Part shown: piece by piece, positions 10,187 to 22,815 of the stretch
How positions within the stretch are numbered: the first letter of the stretch is position 1
Layout of the letters: every line of letters starts with the position of its first letter
Origin: Oreohelix idahoensis
Lineage: Eukaryota; Mollusca; Gastropoda; Stylommatophora; Oreohelicidae
Direction of reading: 5' to 3'
Assembly: GCA_024509875.1 (NCBI GenBank)
Contig: JAMPIV010012453.1
Coordinates: forward strand, 496,001-560,000
DNA: 64,000 bases
Position numbers and translations under genes: made by a program
Notes under the pieces: generated by a model
What the model saw: the letters and a program-made list of their open reading frames with translations, nothing else
What the model was told of the DNA's origin: nothing
Databases searched by the model: none

Positions 10187-13100
10187 CCCGTGTGTTACCG
10201 GGGCCCGAAAGGGGAGCAAAGAATAGTAACACTGTTCCCTGCTAAGCATGTCGTAGAAAGCGACTAAGGAGGGTTGGGCATGGGGCCGGTTACCCCATCC
10301 TGTAAAAAATTTAAACCACAAAAAACTTCAACAAACATGGACAAGTCAATTAAAGAAAATAAAACACAGCCATCCAAGACAGGGGAAGGTCCTCTCGCAG
10401 GGAGGCGTATGATGCAACACAGAGAAAGCCGAAAGGAGTCTGTGTTACTAACCTTCTTTCTTCTAGGAGAACTTCCAGATTTGGCACCTGGAATGTTTGG
10501 ACATTAAACGAACAAGGGAAAGTGGCACAAGTAGCAGCAGAAATGAGGGAATATAAAATTGAGGTTCTGGGACTGTGTGAAACAAAGTGGAAGGGGTGAC
10601 AGGAAGAAACTCATCACAGGTGAATTGGTGCTGTCCTCAGGACATGAAGACAAAAGTTCACACCACAGTGAAGGGGTAGCTCTTATGTTATCTAAAGAAG
10701 CACAGAAAGCACTCATTGAATGGGAAGCCGTTGGACCCAGAATAATAACAGCTACTTTTAAAACAGCTAAAAAGAAAATAAATGTAAATGTCATCCAATG
10801 TTATGCACCAGCTAATGACAAAGAAGAGTCTGTGAAAGAAGCATTTTATACTAAACTACAGGAAATTATGGAAAAAGTAAAAAGAAGAGACATCACAATT
10901 TTGATGGGTGACATGAATGCAAAGATAGCTACAGTCAACACCGGCTTTGAAGAAGTCATGGGAAAATAGGGGCTAGGAATAATGAATGAAAATGGGGAAC
11001 TATTCTCAAACTTCTGTGCTTCAAATCAACTGGCTATAGGAGGAAGCATGTTTCCACATAAGAGAATACACAAGGCAACATGGATATCACCAGACCATAG
11101 AACAGAAAATCAGATTGATCATATATGCACAAACAAGAAGTTTAGATCATCATTGCAGGATGTAAAGGTATATAGAGGAGCAGATGTGGCATCAGATCAC
11201 CACCTTTTGATAGCCAAAGTAAAAATGAAACTCAAGAGATATGCAACAATGCAAAATTATAGACAACAATTTAATGTAGGACATCTAAGAAATCAAGAAA
11301 CAAGAGACAAATTTGCAGTCACAATATCCAACAAATTCCAAGTGCTCCAACAGCTGGAAGATGTAGAGAATACAGAAGACTATTGGCAGCAAATCAAAAC
11401 GGTATGGAATGAGACATGTGAAGAAATACTGGGGAAAAGGGAACGACAACAAAAAGCGTGGATAACAACAGAAACCATCAATAAGATAAAAGACAGAAAA
11501 AACAAGAAAGCAGATTTAAACACAAGCAAAACCAGAAGTTCCAAAGCCAAGGCTCAAGAAGTGTACACAGAAGCAAACTAAGAAGTTAAAAGAAGTATCA
11601 AAAGAGACAAGAGGAAGTATATTGAGGAGTTGGCAAGAGAGGCAGAAGATGCTGCAGCCAAAGGAAATATGAGAGAACTGTATAACAGCACAAAGAATCT
11701 GACAGGGAAATACAAGCAAACAAGTTGCCTCATAAAAGACAAGAATGGAAAACTGCTCAGCAATATACAAGAGCAAATGAAGAGGTGGACAGAATATTTT
11801 GAGGACCTTCTCAATAGATCAGCTCCACAAAACCCCCCCGGACATTCAGCCAGCAGAAGAAGAGCTACAAATTAACGGTGAAAGACCAATGAAGGAAGAA
11901 ATAAAGAAAGCCATAAAGCTTCTAAGAGATGGAAAAGCGTCTGGACCTGATGGCATTCCAGTAGAGGCCATCAAAGCAGTTATCGACACGGCTACAGAGA
12001 TGTTACAAAATTACTTGGTAAAGTCTGGAAAAAGGAAGAGATACCAGCAGAATGGAAGGAAGGATATCTGGTTAAGTTGCCTAAGAAAGGGAATTTACAA
12101 GAGTGCACAAATTATAGAGGAATAATGTTACTATCAGTGCCAGGAAAAGTATTAAATAGGATTATCCATGAGAGATTAAAAGAGTCCATAGACAAGAAAC
12201 TGAGAGATGAACAAGCAGGTTTTCGACAAAACAGATCCTGTACAGACCAGATAGCCACTTTGAGAATAATAGTTGAACAAAGTCTGGAATGGAATTCACC
12301 ATTATACCTTGTACATCGGATTTGTGGACTACGAAAAGGCATTTGACAGTGTAGACAGAGAATCACTTTGGAAATTAATGAGGCATTATGGAGTTCCCCT
12401 GAAGATCATTAATTTAATAAAGAAAACATATGAAGACATGACATACAGAGTTCTTCATGAAGGACAGCTTACAGAACCATTTGGGATAAGAACAGGAGTG
12501 CGACAGGGATGCCTCATGTCTCCATTTCTTTTCTTATTAGCAATAGACTGGGTTATGAGAACATCAACAACACACAACAGAAATGGAATCCAGTGGACAC
12601 TGACTAAGCAGTTGGATGATCTGGATTTTGCTGATGACTTGGCTCTTCTGTCCCATAACCGTAATCAGATGCAGGACAAATTGAAAACACTCGATGAGAG
12701 GTCACAGAATTGGGTCTGAAAATACACACGGAAAAGACAAAGATAATGAGAATAAATGCAGGTAATGAAAACAGGGTTGAACTTGAAGAAGCACCAATAC
12801 AAGATGTAGAATCGTACACATATCTTGGCAGCAATATAGACAAAGTTGGAGGGACAGACAGTGATATCAAAATAAGAATACAAAAAGCAAGAGGAGCTTT
12901 CACAGCATTGGGAAATATATGGAGATCAAGAGAAATCGGATCCAACACGAAAATAAGAATCTTCAACTCAAATGTGAAGTCAGTCCTATTGTATGGCTCT
13001 GAGACATGGAGAACAACAAAGACAACAACCAAAAAGCTACAGTCTTTCATAAATGGGTGCTTGCGTAGAATAGAGGGATTAAAATGGTATGACAAGGTTA

Positions 13101-13420
13101 CCAACGTGGAACTGATGACAAGAACTAGACAAGTGCCAGTGGAACAAGAGATGAGAAGAAGACGATGGCGATGGATAGGACACATACTGAGGAAACCTGT
13201 TGATAGCATTACAAGGCAGTCCTTGTTCTGGAACCCTCAGGGCAAGAGAGGCAGAGGTAGACCAAGAAGCACATGGAGAAGAGAGCTGGAAACAGAGATG
13301 AAAATGATAAGGAGAACGTGGAAAGAACTTGAGATGATGGCATGTGACAGGAGGACTTGGCATGTGTTTGTTGAAGGCCTATGCTCCTTTGGGAGTGGAG
13401 GGTTATGAATGATGAATGAC
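10187..13420 (+). mobile_element. RTE-C: essentially full-length RTE-type LINE inside LINE-F
   Basis: This is a 3.2-kb plus-strand insertion flanked by TGGGTGGTCT (10177-10186 and again at 13423-13432), with an ATGA-repeat 3' tail. It interrupts LINE-F between its RNase H and RT portions, so LINE-F is older. The 5' region begins CCCGTGTGTTACCGGGGCCC. The coding region covers endonuclease, RT and C-terminal domains but is broken by several stops and frame changes. One polyprotein would normally be encoded. Confidence 0.85.
10462..13408 (+). pseudogene. RTE-C endonuclease/reverse transcriptase, broken frame
   Basis: The pieces read in order. FGTWNVWTLNEQGKVAQVAA starts the endonuclease near 10480. 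ITILMGDMNAKI lies at about 10900 and ENQIDHICTNKKF with DVASDHHLL at 11100-11210. KASGPDGIPVEAIK lies near 11940 and QAGFRQNRSCTDQI near 12220. FVDYEKAFDSVDRESL is near 12340, RTGVRQGCLMSPFLF near 12500 and LDFADDLALLSHN near 12630, which is the RT catalytic FADD. WRWIGHILRK and KRGRGRPRSTWRRELE close the protein, which ends at 13408. At least five frame changes or stops (for example at 10966 and 11579) inactivate it. The enzyme nicks DNA and copies its own RNA at the nick. Confidence 0.85.
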
Positions 13421-16400
13421 ACTGGGTGGTCTATCAGCCTCCTGAATTTCTCAACTTGTTGCTGGGCTCTGCTATCTCTTCTATCCTTTATTGGATGGAT
13501 ATATGCAATCTTTTTCAACTCTTCAATGGGTGTTGACTTCATGTCCCGTTATGATTCTCACTGCTTGGTTGTGGATACTGTTTATTTTGTTGAAGTTTGA
13601 CTTAGTTGCTGTTGACCATTCTGCAATGCCATATTCTAGGACTGGTCTCATTCGCCCAGTGTATAGCTTCTTTAGTATTCTCTCGTCTGCTCCCCAACCC
13701 ATGCCAGCAAGTTTTTCATGATTGTCATTCTCTGCCTTCCTCTTTTCCTGTTTCTTTCAATCTGGGTTTTCCAAGTCAAGCAGCAATCAAAAGTAATGTC
13801 TAGGTAGTTTGTGTTATCATCCAGATATAGATTTGTCTTGTTGAGCACCAATTTGGAGCTCTGTGGTTTATTTAAGAGGGAAAACACTGTGTATGTTGTT
13901 TTCCCTTCATTTATCTTCACTAGCCATGCTTTAGCCCACTCCTCAAGTGGTATTAGGGCCTGCTGCATCTGAATGCTTGTCATAGTGATATATTCTTCGG
14001 AGATCCACAGGGGTAAGTCATCTGCAAAGGAGGCATTGTTGGTTCTCCTTGGAATATTCTCTAATATGTCATTATATACACCAGGAACAGCGTGGGCGAC
14101 AGGACTCCCCCATGAGGAATACCCTGCTCTAATATCATCTTTCTACTGGTTTGTCCTTGAAGTTGTACTCTAGCAGTTCTTTTCTCAAGGTAGTGGCTGA
14201 TCCATTTGTACATTCTCCCACACACTTCACTTCTTTGCAGCTTGACTTTCAATCCTTCTTTCCATACTTTGTTAAATGCCTTTTCTAAGTCCACCCAAAC
14301 CACCAGTGTGTGCTTTTTCTCTTGGAAGGCATCCAACTTTCTGAGCTATATACGTGATCTGATCTTCAGTGGATCTGTGTTGTCTGAATCCTGCTTGTTG
14401 TTGGGCTTAAAGGTGTTTTTTCTTCCAGATCAGTCATGAATTAATTGTGTGTCAGTTTTTCTACACAACTAAGTAGACTGATTGGTCTGTAGCCATGTGG
14501 TTCAGTCAGATCTTTGTCTTTCTTTGGTATTGAAATCAATATGGCCTTTTTCCATGACTGTGGTGCTATTCGCTGCAGTTTAGGATGGCCAGAAGCTTCT
14601 TCTTTGCCTTTGTGCCATCTTTTCCTGGTGACTTCTTTTTCTTTAGCGACCTCATTGCCTCTTTCATTTTTTCCATTGTTAACTGTGCCATCATGTGTTC
14701 TTCTGGTGCAAACTTTCCGTTTTCATGACTCCTTTATTCATCAATGATGGCCTTTTTCCTATCAGAACATCAATGTGGTTTGCACTAGCATAGTGTTCCA
14801 GGAGTGCATTTGCAGCTTTTTTCCCTAAAAGCATATTGTCACCTTGTTTGACTGATATGACTGTTATAAGAGGCTTCTTTGTTCAAGGCTCTAACTAGTT
14901 TCCACAATTTGTTCCCTTCTTTTTCTAGGTTGAGATTTTCTGTTGTTTGCTTCTAGCAGTCTCTTGTTGTTTGATTTAATGTTCTTTTTTATTTTTTTAG
15001 TGGTGGCTTTGAGTAGGATGTTTGCTTCGGTTGGTTGTTATGTTTCTGCCGTGTTTCTGGATTCTGTTACTTCATCTTCAAGCTTTTGTAGTTCTTCAGT
15101 CCAGTATGTAGTTCTTTCTTTCCCCTCTGGAAATGATCTCGGTGGCTGCTTGAAGGATTTCAACCAAAGTTCTCATGTTGTTGTTTTGTGTGTTGATGGT
15201 CTAAAAAAAACTTGTCCGTCAGCAATGCAATACTGTACCAGTCAGCTCTTTTGTAGTTCCATCTGGGCAATGGTTTTACTTCCTCGGAAACATACTCCAT
15301 ATTTACTACAAGCTTTATTGGTCTGTGGTTGCTACCTGCTAGATGGTCAAGCACCTGTCGGTCAATTTTGTGAAGGATGTCCATCGTGGTGAAAGCTAGA
15401 TCAGGAGTGGAAGTGGTGTGCCATCTTGTGCAGTAAAACTGGGTTTATCATCTGGTCTGTTAATAAGGCAAAGATTTGTATCTATCTCCCAGTCCTCCAC
15501 TTCCTCTCCTCTACTGTCTGTACCAGGGTATCCCCATCTTTCTGAGTGGCTGTTGAAATCTGCGACCAATATGCAGTTCGAGCTCTTTATTTCCATGCCT
15601 GCAAGTGACAGGTCTTTGTTTGGTGGGCCATACAGATTGTAGATACGCATGCTCACGTCCTTTATTTTATATCAACCCCTAAAAAAAACAAATAAATATC
15701 AACCCCCTACAATTTCCAACTGATCATTAAAGTTCACAGATACCTCGCTACTTGGTACTGTGTCCCGTGTAAGTATAAGTACAATTCCTTTGTGTCCTCG
15801 ATCGAGTCGTAAAGCCTGGCATCCTCTGACTGAAAATCTGTGGTTGCTGTTCAGGTGCATCTCTTGGATGCAAGCCACATCAATTTCGTCTTTATAAAGG
15901 CGATTTTTCTGGGGGACTTTTTGGTTAAGAACTCCTTCAGCATTCCATTGCAGAATGTTGAGTGTTCTTGGTGTTTGGTCAATAGATCTTGCCCTTTCCC
16001 TCTGTACCTTGACTACACAATTCAGGGGAAGGTGACCACCAGTAATATTGGTTGGACCCTTTCGGAAGGGGGGTGGGGGGGTGTGTCCTGCACACTCACT
16101 GCCTAGCGGGACTCCATGGGATGAGCACCATTTTGCTTAATTTTAATCCGTGGCGTCATTATCATGCGGAAAACGTTGCACTGTTTCGTTAAGCCTGACA
16201 CCCGGTGCATCTGATTTCAACAGACGTTTCTCTCCGGTCACTTTCCTTAGCATCTTGACTGTCCCCAGCCTACCTGCAAGGCAGAAGGTGGTTTGAAATC
16301 AGAGTTTTCCTTCTCCTAGATGAACTGCCTTCCAAGGCTTTCGAGCTTCATCTATCTGGAGCATTCTGGTTTTAGAATGCCAGTGACTCGCTCTTCTCCC

Positions 16401-16578
16401 CTTCTCCTGTTAGTTGAAACAGAGTAGCCACGTTAAGGCCAGCAGCTGGTCTTTGCTGTCAAAGGCTATGTATAGGGCACACTGTAAGAGCATTTAAACA
16501 AAGTTAAGACCTCGTCCACTCCTGGCTATGACAGCACTTTGGACTCCGCACCATTTAAATCCTTCTATTCTACGCAAG

Positions 16579-16976
16579 ACACCCCTGTCTGTGTAAAAAA
16601 TCGCACACGTTACGGAAACAGCAATAAATGAAAATACTTTGATGCGGGACGGACATCCGGAGTCTCAGGCTCGTATGACTCCGCTGGAGTTGGGTTAGCC
16701 ATGTCCTCAGAAGGGACCCTGATACCATCACAAGAACAGCTATGCAAAGACCCCCGAGGGAAAGCGAAAGAGAGGCTGACCAAAAACAACTTGGCGGAGA
16801 ACTGTGGAAGCTGAGATGCAAAGAATGAACCACAGTTGGGGCACTGTACGAAGGATGGCCGCCGACCGAGCAAAGTGGAATCATTTTGTTGCTGCCCTAC
16901 AAGACGCCACCAGGCGTGATGGCCGCTGACTGCTTTGACGGTTGGCGGTTATGGATCAAAGAAGAAGAAGAAGAAG
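16579..16976 (+). mobile_element. Mini-RTE: RTE-B head joined to tail, GAA-repeat end
   Basis: This is a 398-bp insertion with a perfect 12-bp target duplication ATTCTACGCAAG at 16567-16578 and 16977-16988. Its first roughly 90 bp match the RTE-B 5' region at 56128-56222 (CACCCCTGTCT, ATGCGGGACGGACATCCGGA). It then switches to the RTE-B 3' end (WGTVRRMA-type coding, GACGGTTGGCGGTTATGGAT, GAA repeat). Everything between, including endonuclease and RT, is absent. It keeps the RTE ends, so it could have been mobilised in trans. Confidence 0.88.
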
Positions 16977-16988
16977 ATTCTACGCAAG

Positions 16989-17725
16989 CATTCACCCATG
17001 AAAATCTGCAGTTTTTTGGTTCTTGTCTTTGTTGTTCTCTGAGTTTCAGAGCCACAAAACTAGACTGACATGACGTGAGCAGAAGACGCCTATTTTTATT
17101 TTCAACTTGATTTCTCTCAATCTCCATGTATTTTCCAATGCAATGAAAGGCTCTCTTGCTCCCTGTTTATTTATTTAGATACCAACGTCTGTCCTTGTGT
17201 TTCCTCAAGTTAAATCTTGTTATAATTTCCTGCATTTATTCTCATTTCCTTTGTATCCATGTGGTTTCTGTATAAGCAAATGGCGCAACCTTGCCATGAG
17301 ATTTAGCTTAGCCCAATAATTATGTAACTTGTCCTGACACATCATGTTACTTTTTCCACACCTGGTGTGCCATTGTTTCATTGACATGTACAATGGGGAT
17401 TAGCCATGACACACCCTTGGTCAACCCATAAACCTTCTGACTAAGATAAATATTTCCTGCCTCACTCTGCCTATGTGTTTATTTTCCCAACCAGAAGTGC
17501 TCTGTTTAAAATAATACTTGCTTCATATAGATGTTAATATAATGTGTTACATGCACTTTACTGATTAACGGATTATGATTATCTGTCTTTAGGTTGGTGT
17601 AACTAAAAATGTGAAGGCCTGAGAAGGAACAAAATAAAACAAAAAAGTGCAGAGATAGAAAAAGAGGACAAGAAAAAGGAGAGAAATGAAAAGAATAGAA
17701 CCATCCTATGGCAACTGATTTATTC
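16989..17725. other. Unannotated AT-rich stretch
   Basis: No coding or repeat structure was recognised. Confidence 0.4.
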
Positions 17726-19539
17726 ATCTATATAAATAAAAAGGCAAAGTATGTTTCTATGTTCTTAATACAAATCCGCATGCCTTATTATTTCTTGATA
17801 AATTTTGGCAGAGACTCTCTTTAGTTACCACCGGTGTACGCCATGCAGTTATTTTATAATTTAGTATTGTAATTATGACATTATGATTAATTATAGTTTT
17901 TCCAAATTTAAACAGATCAGGGGCTATAATCAATAAATAAAAATTCATGAGTAATCAAGGGAAGTAATATAAATGTAAAAACTATTGTTTTGTTTTTGTG
18001 ACAACTGCCATACTTTTCCATATTTTACAACATAGTTTAAAACCATACACTTTTAATTTAAAAAAAAGCAATGACTATACAATGTGGATCCGTATCTGAA
18101 TAAAAGTAAGACTCGCCACTTGGTGTGCTTTGCGTAATACAGTGCCGCACTCAAACAAGTGCCTAACTGAATGGGAAACAATCAGAATTATGAATCAAGG
18201 GAAACAACCAAAACGATAAAATTATTATTAAACATCGTTATTTACAACGTCACATTTCTTTATTTTACATAGCAGTTTAAATTATTTAAACATACACGAA
18301 TGCTTTATGCGAAAATAAAAAAATATTATTTTTGTTGTAGTATTTAAGTTATTAATACTGTTTATATCAAATTTAGTTACATTTTACCAGCAGTTTCTGT
18401 TTATTTAGCAAATATCACTCAGACTAGCTCGGACGTTGGCATAGCTGGCAAGTCCTATTTAGGGTTTTATGCTAGCAGATAGATAATGTTGCTTTTTTTC
18501 CCCCCTCCCCCTATTTCACCTTGAAATTATTGCATTATGAATGGACACAATCTAATTTACATGAATGTACAGAAATGTCCAACTTTGGTATTTACTTTCC
18601 TCACCTTGTACATACAGTTTATGAATGTATTTTATTGCATGTTGTAAATTGAACATGTTTTGGAATTTCAAATGGATATGCGTTAGGGAACATGATTACA
18701 AACTACCCCTTGTATCTTTATCGAAGTACCGGTGTGCCTAGCCGCTTTTATGACTGCCCATGGCTGTGTGCTCAACTTGTTAGTTGAAACTTGCCAAGCA
18801 GTAAAGCGTAACGCAGCACACAATGGGCCACTATACCTTCAACCCAGGGGTTCTCATATCTCGCCCAGACAAAAATTTCCAGGGTCCTTTGCACTGTCAG
18901 CCAGGCTGTCCACTGAAGTTATTTCAAATGCAATCACCATTAGTCACCTGGTACGACATGCCGAGGGGAAGCAGACCATATTTTCTTCTATGTATTTTTC
19001 AGTGACCTCCCAAGTACGATAATACATTTACAACAAACAACATTTGAAGTTTTATTCGAGACACTTTGAGAAATGCAGAATGAATAAAGATCAGTTAAAA
19101 ATTGGAAAAAGAGAAAAATGATGGGAAAAGAGACTTGAAACATGTAAATAAATTTAATAAGCCTAGTGTGTTTTGTGTTTTCGCCTAGGGAAACAAAGAA
19201 ATGTTTCAAACCTCTATTTGTATGACACATGTACCAACAATGTCCATTCAATCTCCCCCCATTTTTGTTTTCTTTTTCTTTTCCTCACTTTTTTGGTAAT
19301 ATACGAGGTACATGCCCAACAGTGTCAAAAAAAAAAAAGGAAATCTGTGCTTATCAATAAGGTATTACTAAATTTAAATTGTGATTTGACCTGATTCGTG
19401 TATGTATGTGTACAAAAGATAGGGGTGAATGCACGTGAGTCATTACATAAATTGTATTTTTCTTATACTCCTTGTTGTAAAATGCAAAGTTTTGTAAAAT
19501 GAAATTGAAAAGCAAATAAACTTCACTTAAAAAAAAAAA

Positions 19540-20080
19540 AAAGAAAGATAATGTTGGTCTTTTTCGGGACTTAATATCTATCAACGCTGATCGGGTTAGC
19601 AGTCAACAGAGTTGACTTTTTTTTGGGATGGTAAATGCCCTCTGATATAACCAAATAGGTTGAAAAGGAATGCGCCTCGCCAGAAGAAGGCAAAAACTGA
19701 ACCAAAAAAAGAAAATCTTCATAATCAAGTATACCACTAATATCACCTAGCTCAGCAGCGCTGGTGAGTCCTTTTTAGGGCTTTATGCTAGCAGATAGAT
19801 AATGTTAGTCCTTTTTAGGACTTAGTATCTATCAACGCTGATTGGGTTAGCAGTGATAGGAAACTATACAGAGTGATGCAACAGGAGGCAATCTGATCAT
19901 CAGAAGTAGTCCCCCTGTCGAACAAGTGTTTCGGCCCATTATATAGGCAGTCAATAGAGTTGACTTATTTTTGGATGGTAAAAGCGCTCTGATATACCCA
20001 AATAGGTTGAAAGGAACGCGCCTCGCAACAAGAAGGCAAAAGAAAAAAAAAATCTTCATATCTGAATCAGACTGCAACAT
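19540..20080. repeat. Local dispersed repeat, two copies plus a partial third
   Basis: Segments with ATCTATCAACGCTGAT, GGGTTAGCAGT and AAGAAGGCAAAA recur at about 19540-19720 and 19790-20075. The first copy lacks an internal block present in the second. A related partial copy (TTTTATGCTAGCAGATAGAT) lies at 18465-18490 and again at about 19783. No coding was recognised. Confidence 0.7.
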
Positions 20081-20469
20081 CTTTTATTAAGTGACTATCC
20101 TCGTGCCTTGTTTACAGTAATTGCAAATGCAAGCCGCACAAAATACTGTTATTCCTTATGGTTCCACCAGAAGAGTGATTTCACTTTCGCTTTTTAATTT
20201 GCTTCCGAGTTTTTTCCAAAATACTCTTATTTCTTATGATGGAATCGCAAAAGCAATTTTATTCTGCTTCCGAGTTTTAGCAAGAAGCAAATTAATAAGA
20301 CACATTTTCCTTTTCCAACCTGGCGCACCAAGAAAGAATAGTCCAACTCATCCTTTTTTAATGTTCTTAATACTTTTTTCATAGCACGTTCTTTTCAAAC
20401 ATATATACGAGTACGGTACATTATTGCTTTAAAAAAAAACAAAAAAATATGCTTATTATTTTCTGTCAT

Positions 20470-21478
20470 TACTTACTTACTTACTTAGTCGTTCCCCTTC
20501 TACCGTGAGGTGTAGAGGTTTGGAAGAGAGAGCGCCAGACTATCCTATCGGCTGTCTTCCTCCTGGCCTGGTTCCACTCCAGTCCTCGGTCCTTCAAAGA
20601 TTGTCTAATGTTGTCCTCCCAGCGGACTCTGGGTCGTCCTGGGGGTCTGGATCCCTGGCTCTTTGTTTCCCATGCTTATCGTGGTAGCCGATCTTCTCCC
20701 ATTCTGCAGACATGGCCAAACCATCTTAGTTGGGACTGTTCTACTTGGGTCTGCAGGGGGTGGGATTTTCGGCCTTGACGTATCGTCTGGTTGCGGACCA
20801 TGTCTCTTCTTGTTACTTCAACCACCTTCCTCAGATACCTTATTTCTGAGGTTTGGATCTGGCTTTTGTGGGTTGTAGTCATTGCCCATGACTCGCATCC
20901 ATATGTCAAGACTGGGACATAAGTGGAGCGGTATACAGCCATCTTCGTTTTCTTACCAACCTCTCTCTTGCTGAGGAATCCTCGATTTATGGCCTGAAAA
21001 AGTCTCCCAGCTGCTGCTTTTCGAGTGGCCAACTCTTCTTTGATGCCTCCCTTTCGGTCTATAATAGCTCCGAGGTATTTAAAGTGGTCGACCGGCTCCA
21101 GGACCTGTTCTCCCAGCTTAATCTGATGTCTTCTTTCTTCTCGTGATATCACCATGGATTTTGTTTTAGAGCTGCTTATGACCATCCCTCTCTTCTCCAG
21201 CTCTTCCTTCCAGACTTGTAGGTTGGATTGGAGATGTGCCTCTGATTTAGCAATCAGGGCAACATCATCAGCAAATGCCAGCTCTGAAATACAGACCTGT
21301 CTCATCTTCCAGTACCCGACTGAATACTTTCTTGTTCTCTCCTTGCATGCCTTGATGACATCATCCATGAGGAGTATGAAAAGATAAGGGGACAGGATAT
21401 CACCTTGTCTTACACCAGTGGTGGTCCTGAACTCTTCTGACTTATGGTTTGCTGTCCTCACATAATTTCTGCAAGACT
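20470..21478 (-). mobile_element. RTE-A LINE, 5'-truncated, RT C-terminal half
   Basis: This is a 1009-bp minus-strand insertion between 11-bp duplications TTTTCTGTCAT (20459-20469 and 21479-21489). It has an AAGT-repeat tail. The 261-residue frame at 20676-21461 starts inside the RT after the palm, with TTTGVRQGDILSPYLF, then LAFADDVALIAKSEAHLQS (FADD catalytic motif) and the thumb/C-terminal region through GHVCRMGEDRLPR. It lacks the endonuclease and RT fingers, so it is inactive. It is a close sister of the copies at 52694-54858 and 42850-45996 and serves as an unedited comparator for the latter. Confidence 0.92.
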
Positions 21479-22815
21479 TTTTCTGTCATACATTCTTCAA
21501 ATATTGTGTTGAGCTGTATTTTAAAAATAAAAGTTTCTCTTTTCCTTGAGACACGACCTATTCGACCTAGACATACGGATAACGCCTGTTATGTTAGGAC
21601 ACATGGCTAAATAAAGAAGATCTTTTGTTCTGGTGTATTGTTTAGCTTTGAGCTAGTTTCTTTCTTTTTTTTTTTTATGACCAAAAAAAAATAAAACTTA
21701 AATGTTGTCTTATTTTGGCGAGGTGCACCTTATTTAAGATTGGCACATGTCCAATTATAGAATACCCTTCGGTCCAGCAATATGATAAAGACCTTTTTCT
21801 TTAAAGCAGTAGTCATTACCTTAAATGAAAATTCATTTTCACTCGAATATCAAAATATTAGAGTTTGATTTTGACATTTCATAAGTTTCCTATGCAGTTA
21901 GTAGGAAAAAATCTGGGCAACGCCGGGTCCTTACAGCTAGTATTTCATAAATTCAAATGTGACTATAAAGTTTTGTTCTTCGTTTCTTTCCATTTATTTA
22001 TCTTTACTTTTTTTATATTTTCTTTCCAACTGTCCACCTTTTATAACTTACACCTTCTCTGTCTTCATCTGCTTTTCTCATCCATCTTTAGCTTACATTT
22101 TCTCTTTGCCTTGACTGTGTTTTGTCTCTTCCTCTAAATTACTACTTATAGTAGTTAGAAATAATAGATATAAATTAAGTGAAGCTTTTACGGGATCACC
22201 CCGAGGAAGATTTGGCTCAAGAAGTCCTTTTGGGGTCCTCCACCGGCTGAAGGGGGACAAAGAGTGTAAATTCTCCTAACTAGACAAGGTCTAGAAAAGT
22301 TTGTAAGGAGATATTTGGTCTCTCGCTACCGTAGTCCCCTTCTCAGTTATCTATTATTATCCTTAATTATTACTGGGATTATATGTTATATTTTACGAGG
22401 CCCCCCCCCCCCATAAAGGAAGATAAACGTCAGACAATATGTAACATCTAATAGAATGAACAAGACATGGGGTACATTATATACACCCAATTGGTTTATT
22501 AAAATTAAAATGAATGGATGGTGAATGATGGTATTGTCGATGGAAATTGTGTGTATGCTGTATGTGATATACGTCTCACAATTCAAGTATTTTCCTCATC
22601 TACTGGCTCGTGCTAAGACATTGATATGATGAGTTCCCTTTGAAACAGGAACTTAACTTTTCAGCCCCTGGCTGATAGTGAAGCGTGGTTGGTTGTCCTG
22701 TCTCCTTATGACGTTGCATCGGGTAGGTCTCGAATGGTTTGGATCTGCCTTCACTGTGCTCGACTCCGTATTCTTCTCTGAGATTGGACTGTCGTGCAAG
22801 GCTCCCCCATAGACT

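Larger units (their letters stand above)
9291..16566 (-). mobile_element. LINE-F: APE-RT-RNase H non-LTR retrotransposon, decayed and interrupted
   Basis: Minus-strand remnants lie in order. A 5' region occupies about 16100-16480. The endonuclease start is near 15800-15960 (LQWNAEGV, IDVACIQEMHL). Further endonuclease sequence lies at 15396-15656 (LYGPPNKDLS, VADFNSHSERWGYP) and RT at 14061-14336 (VVWVDLEKAFNKVWKEGL, GIPHGGVLSPTLF). Later RT/thumb sequence lies at 13672-13983. An RNase H end is at about 9500-9800 (NEEADRLAKES). A complete RTE-C (10187-13420) separates the RT and RNase H parts. Multiple frameshifts and stops make it inactive. The RNase H places it in the I/Jockey-like group rather than RTE. 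The outer boundaries are approximate. Confidence 0.75.
17726..21942 (+). mobile_element. Possible Helentron-like non-autonomous element with nested insertions
   Basis: The left boundary TCTATATAAATAAAAAGGCA is followed by a segment with ATACAAATCCGCA, TTGATAAATTTTGGCA and CTTTAGTTACC. The right end is TGGGCAACGCCGGGTCC then CAGCTAGT. This pairing of ends is what I know from Helentron/HINE-type rolling-circle elements in invertebrates. No Rep/helicase coding was seen. The 4.2-kb interior includes an RTE-A insertion (20470-21478) and a local repeat family. The two ends could also belong to separate copies. Assignment is by recognition of end motifs only. Confidence 0.4.
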
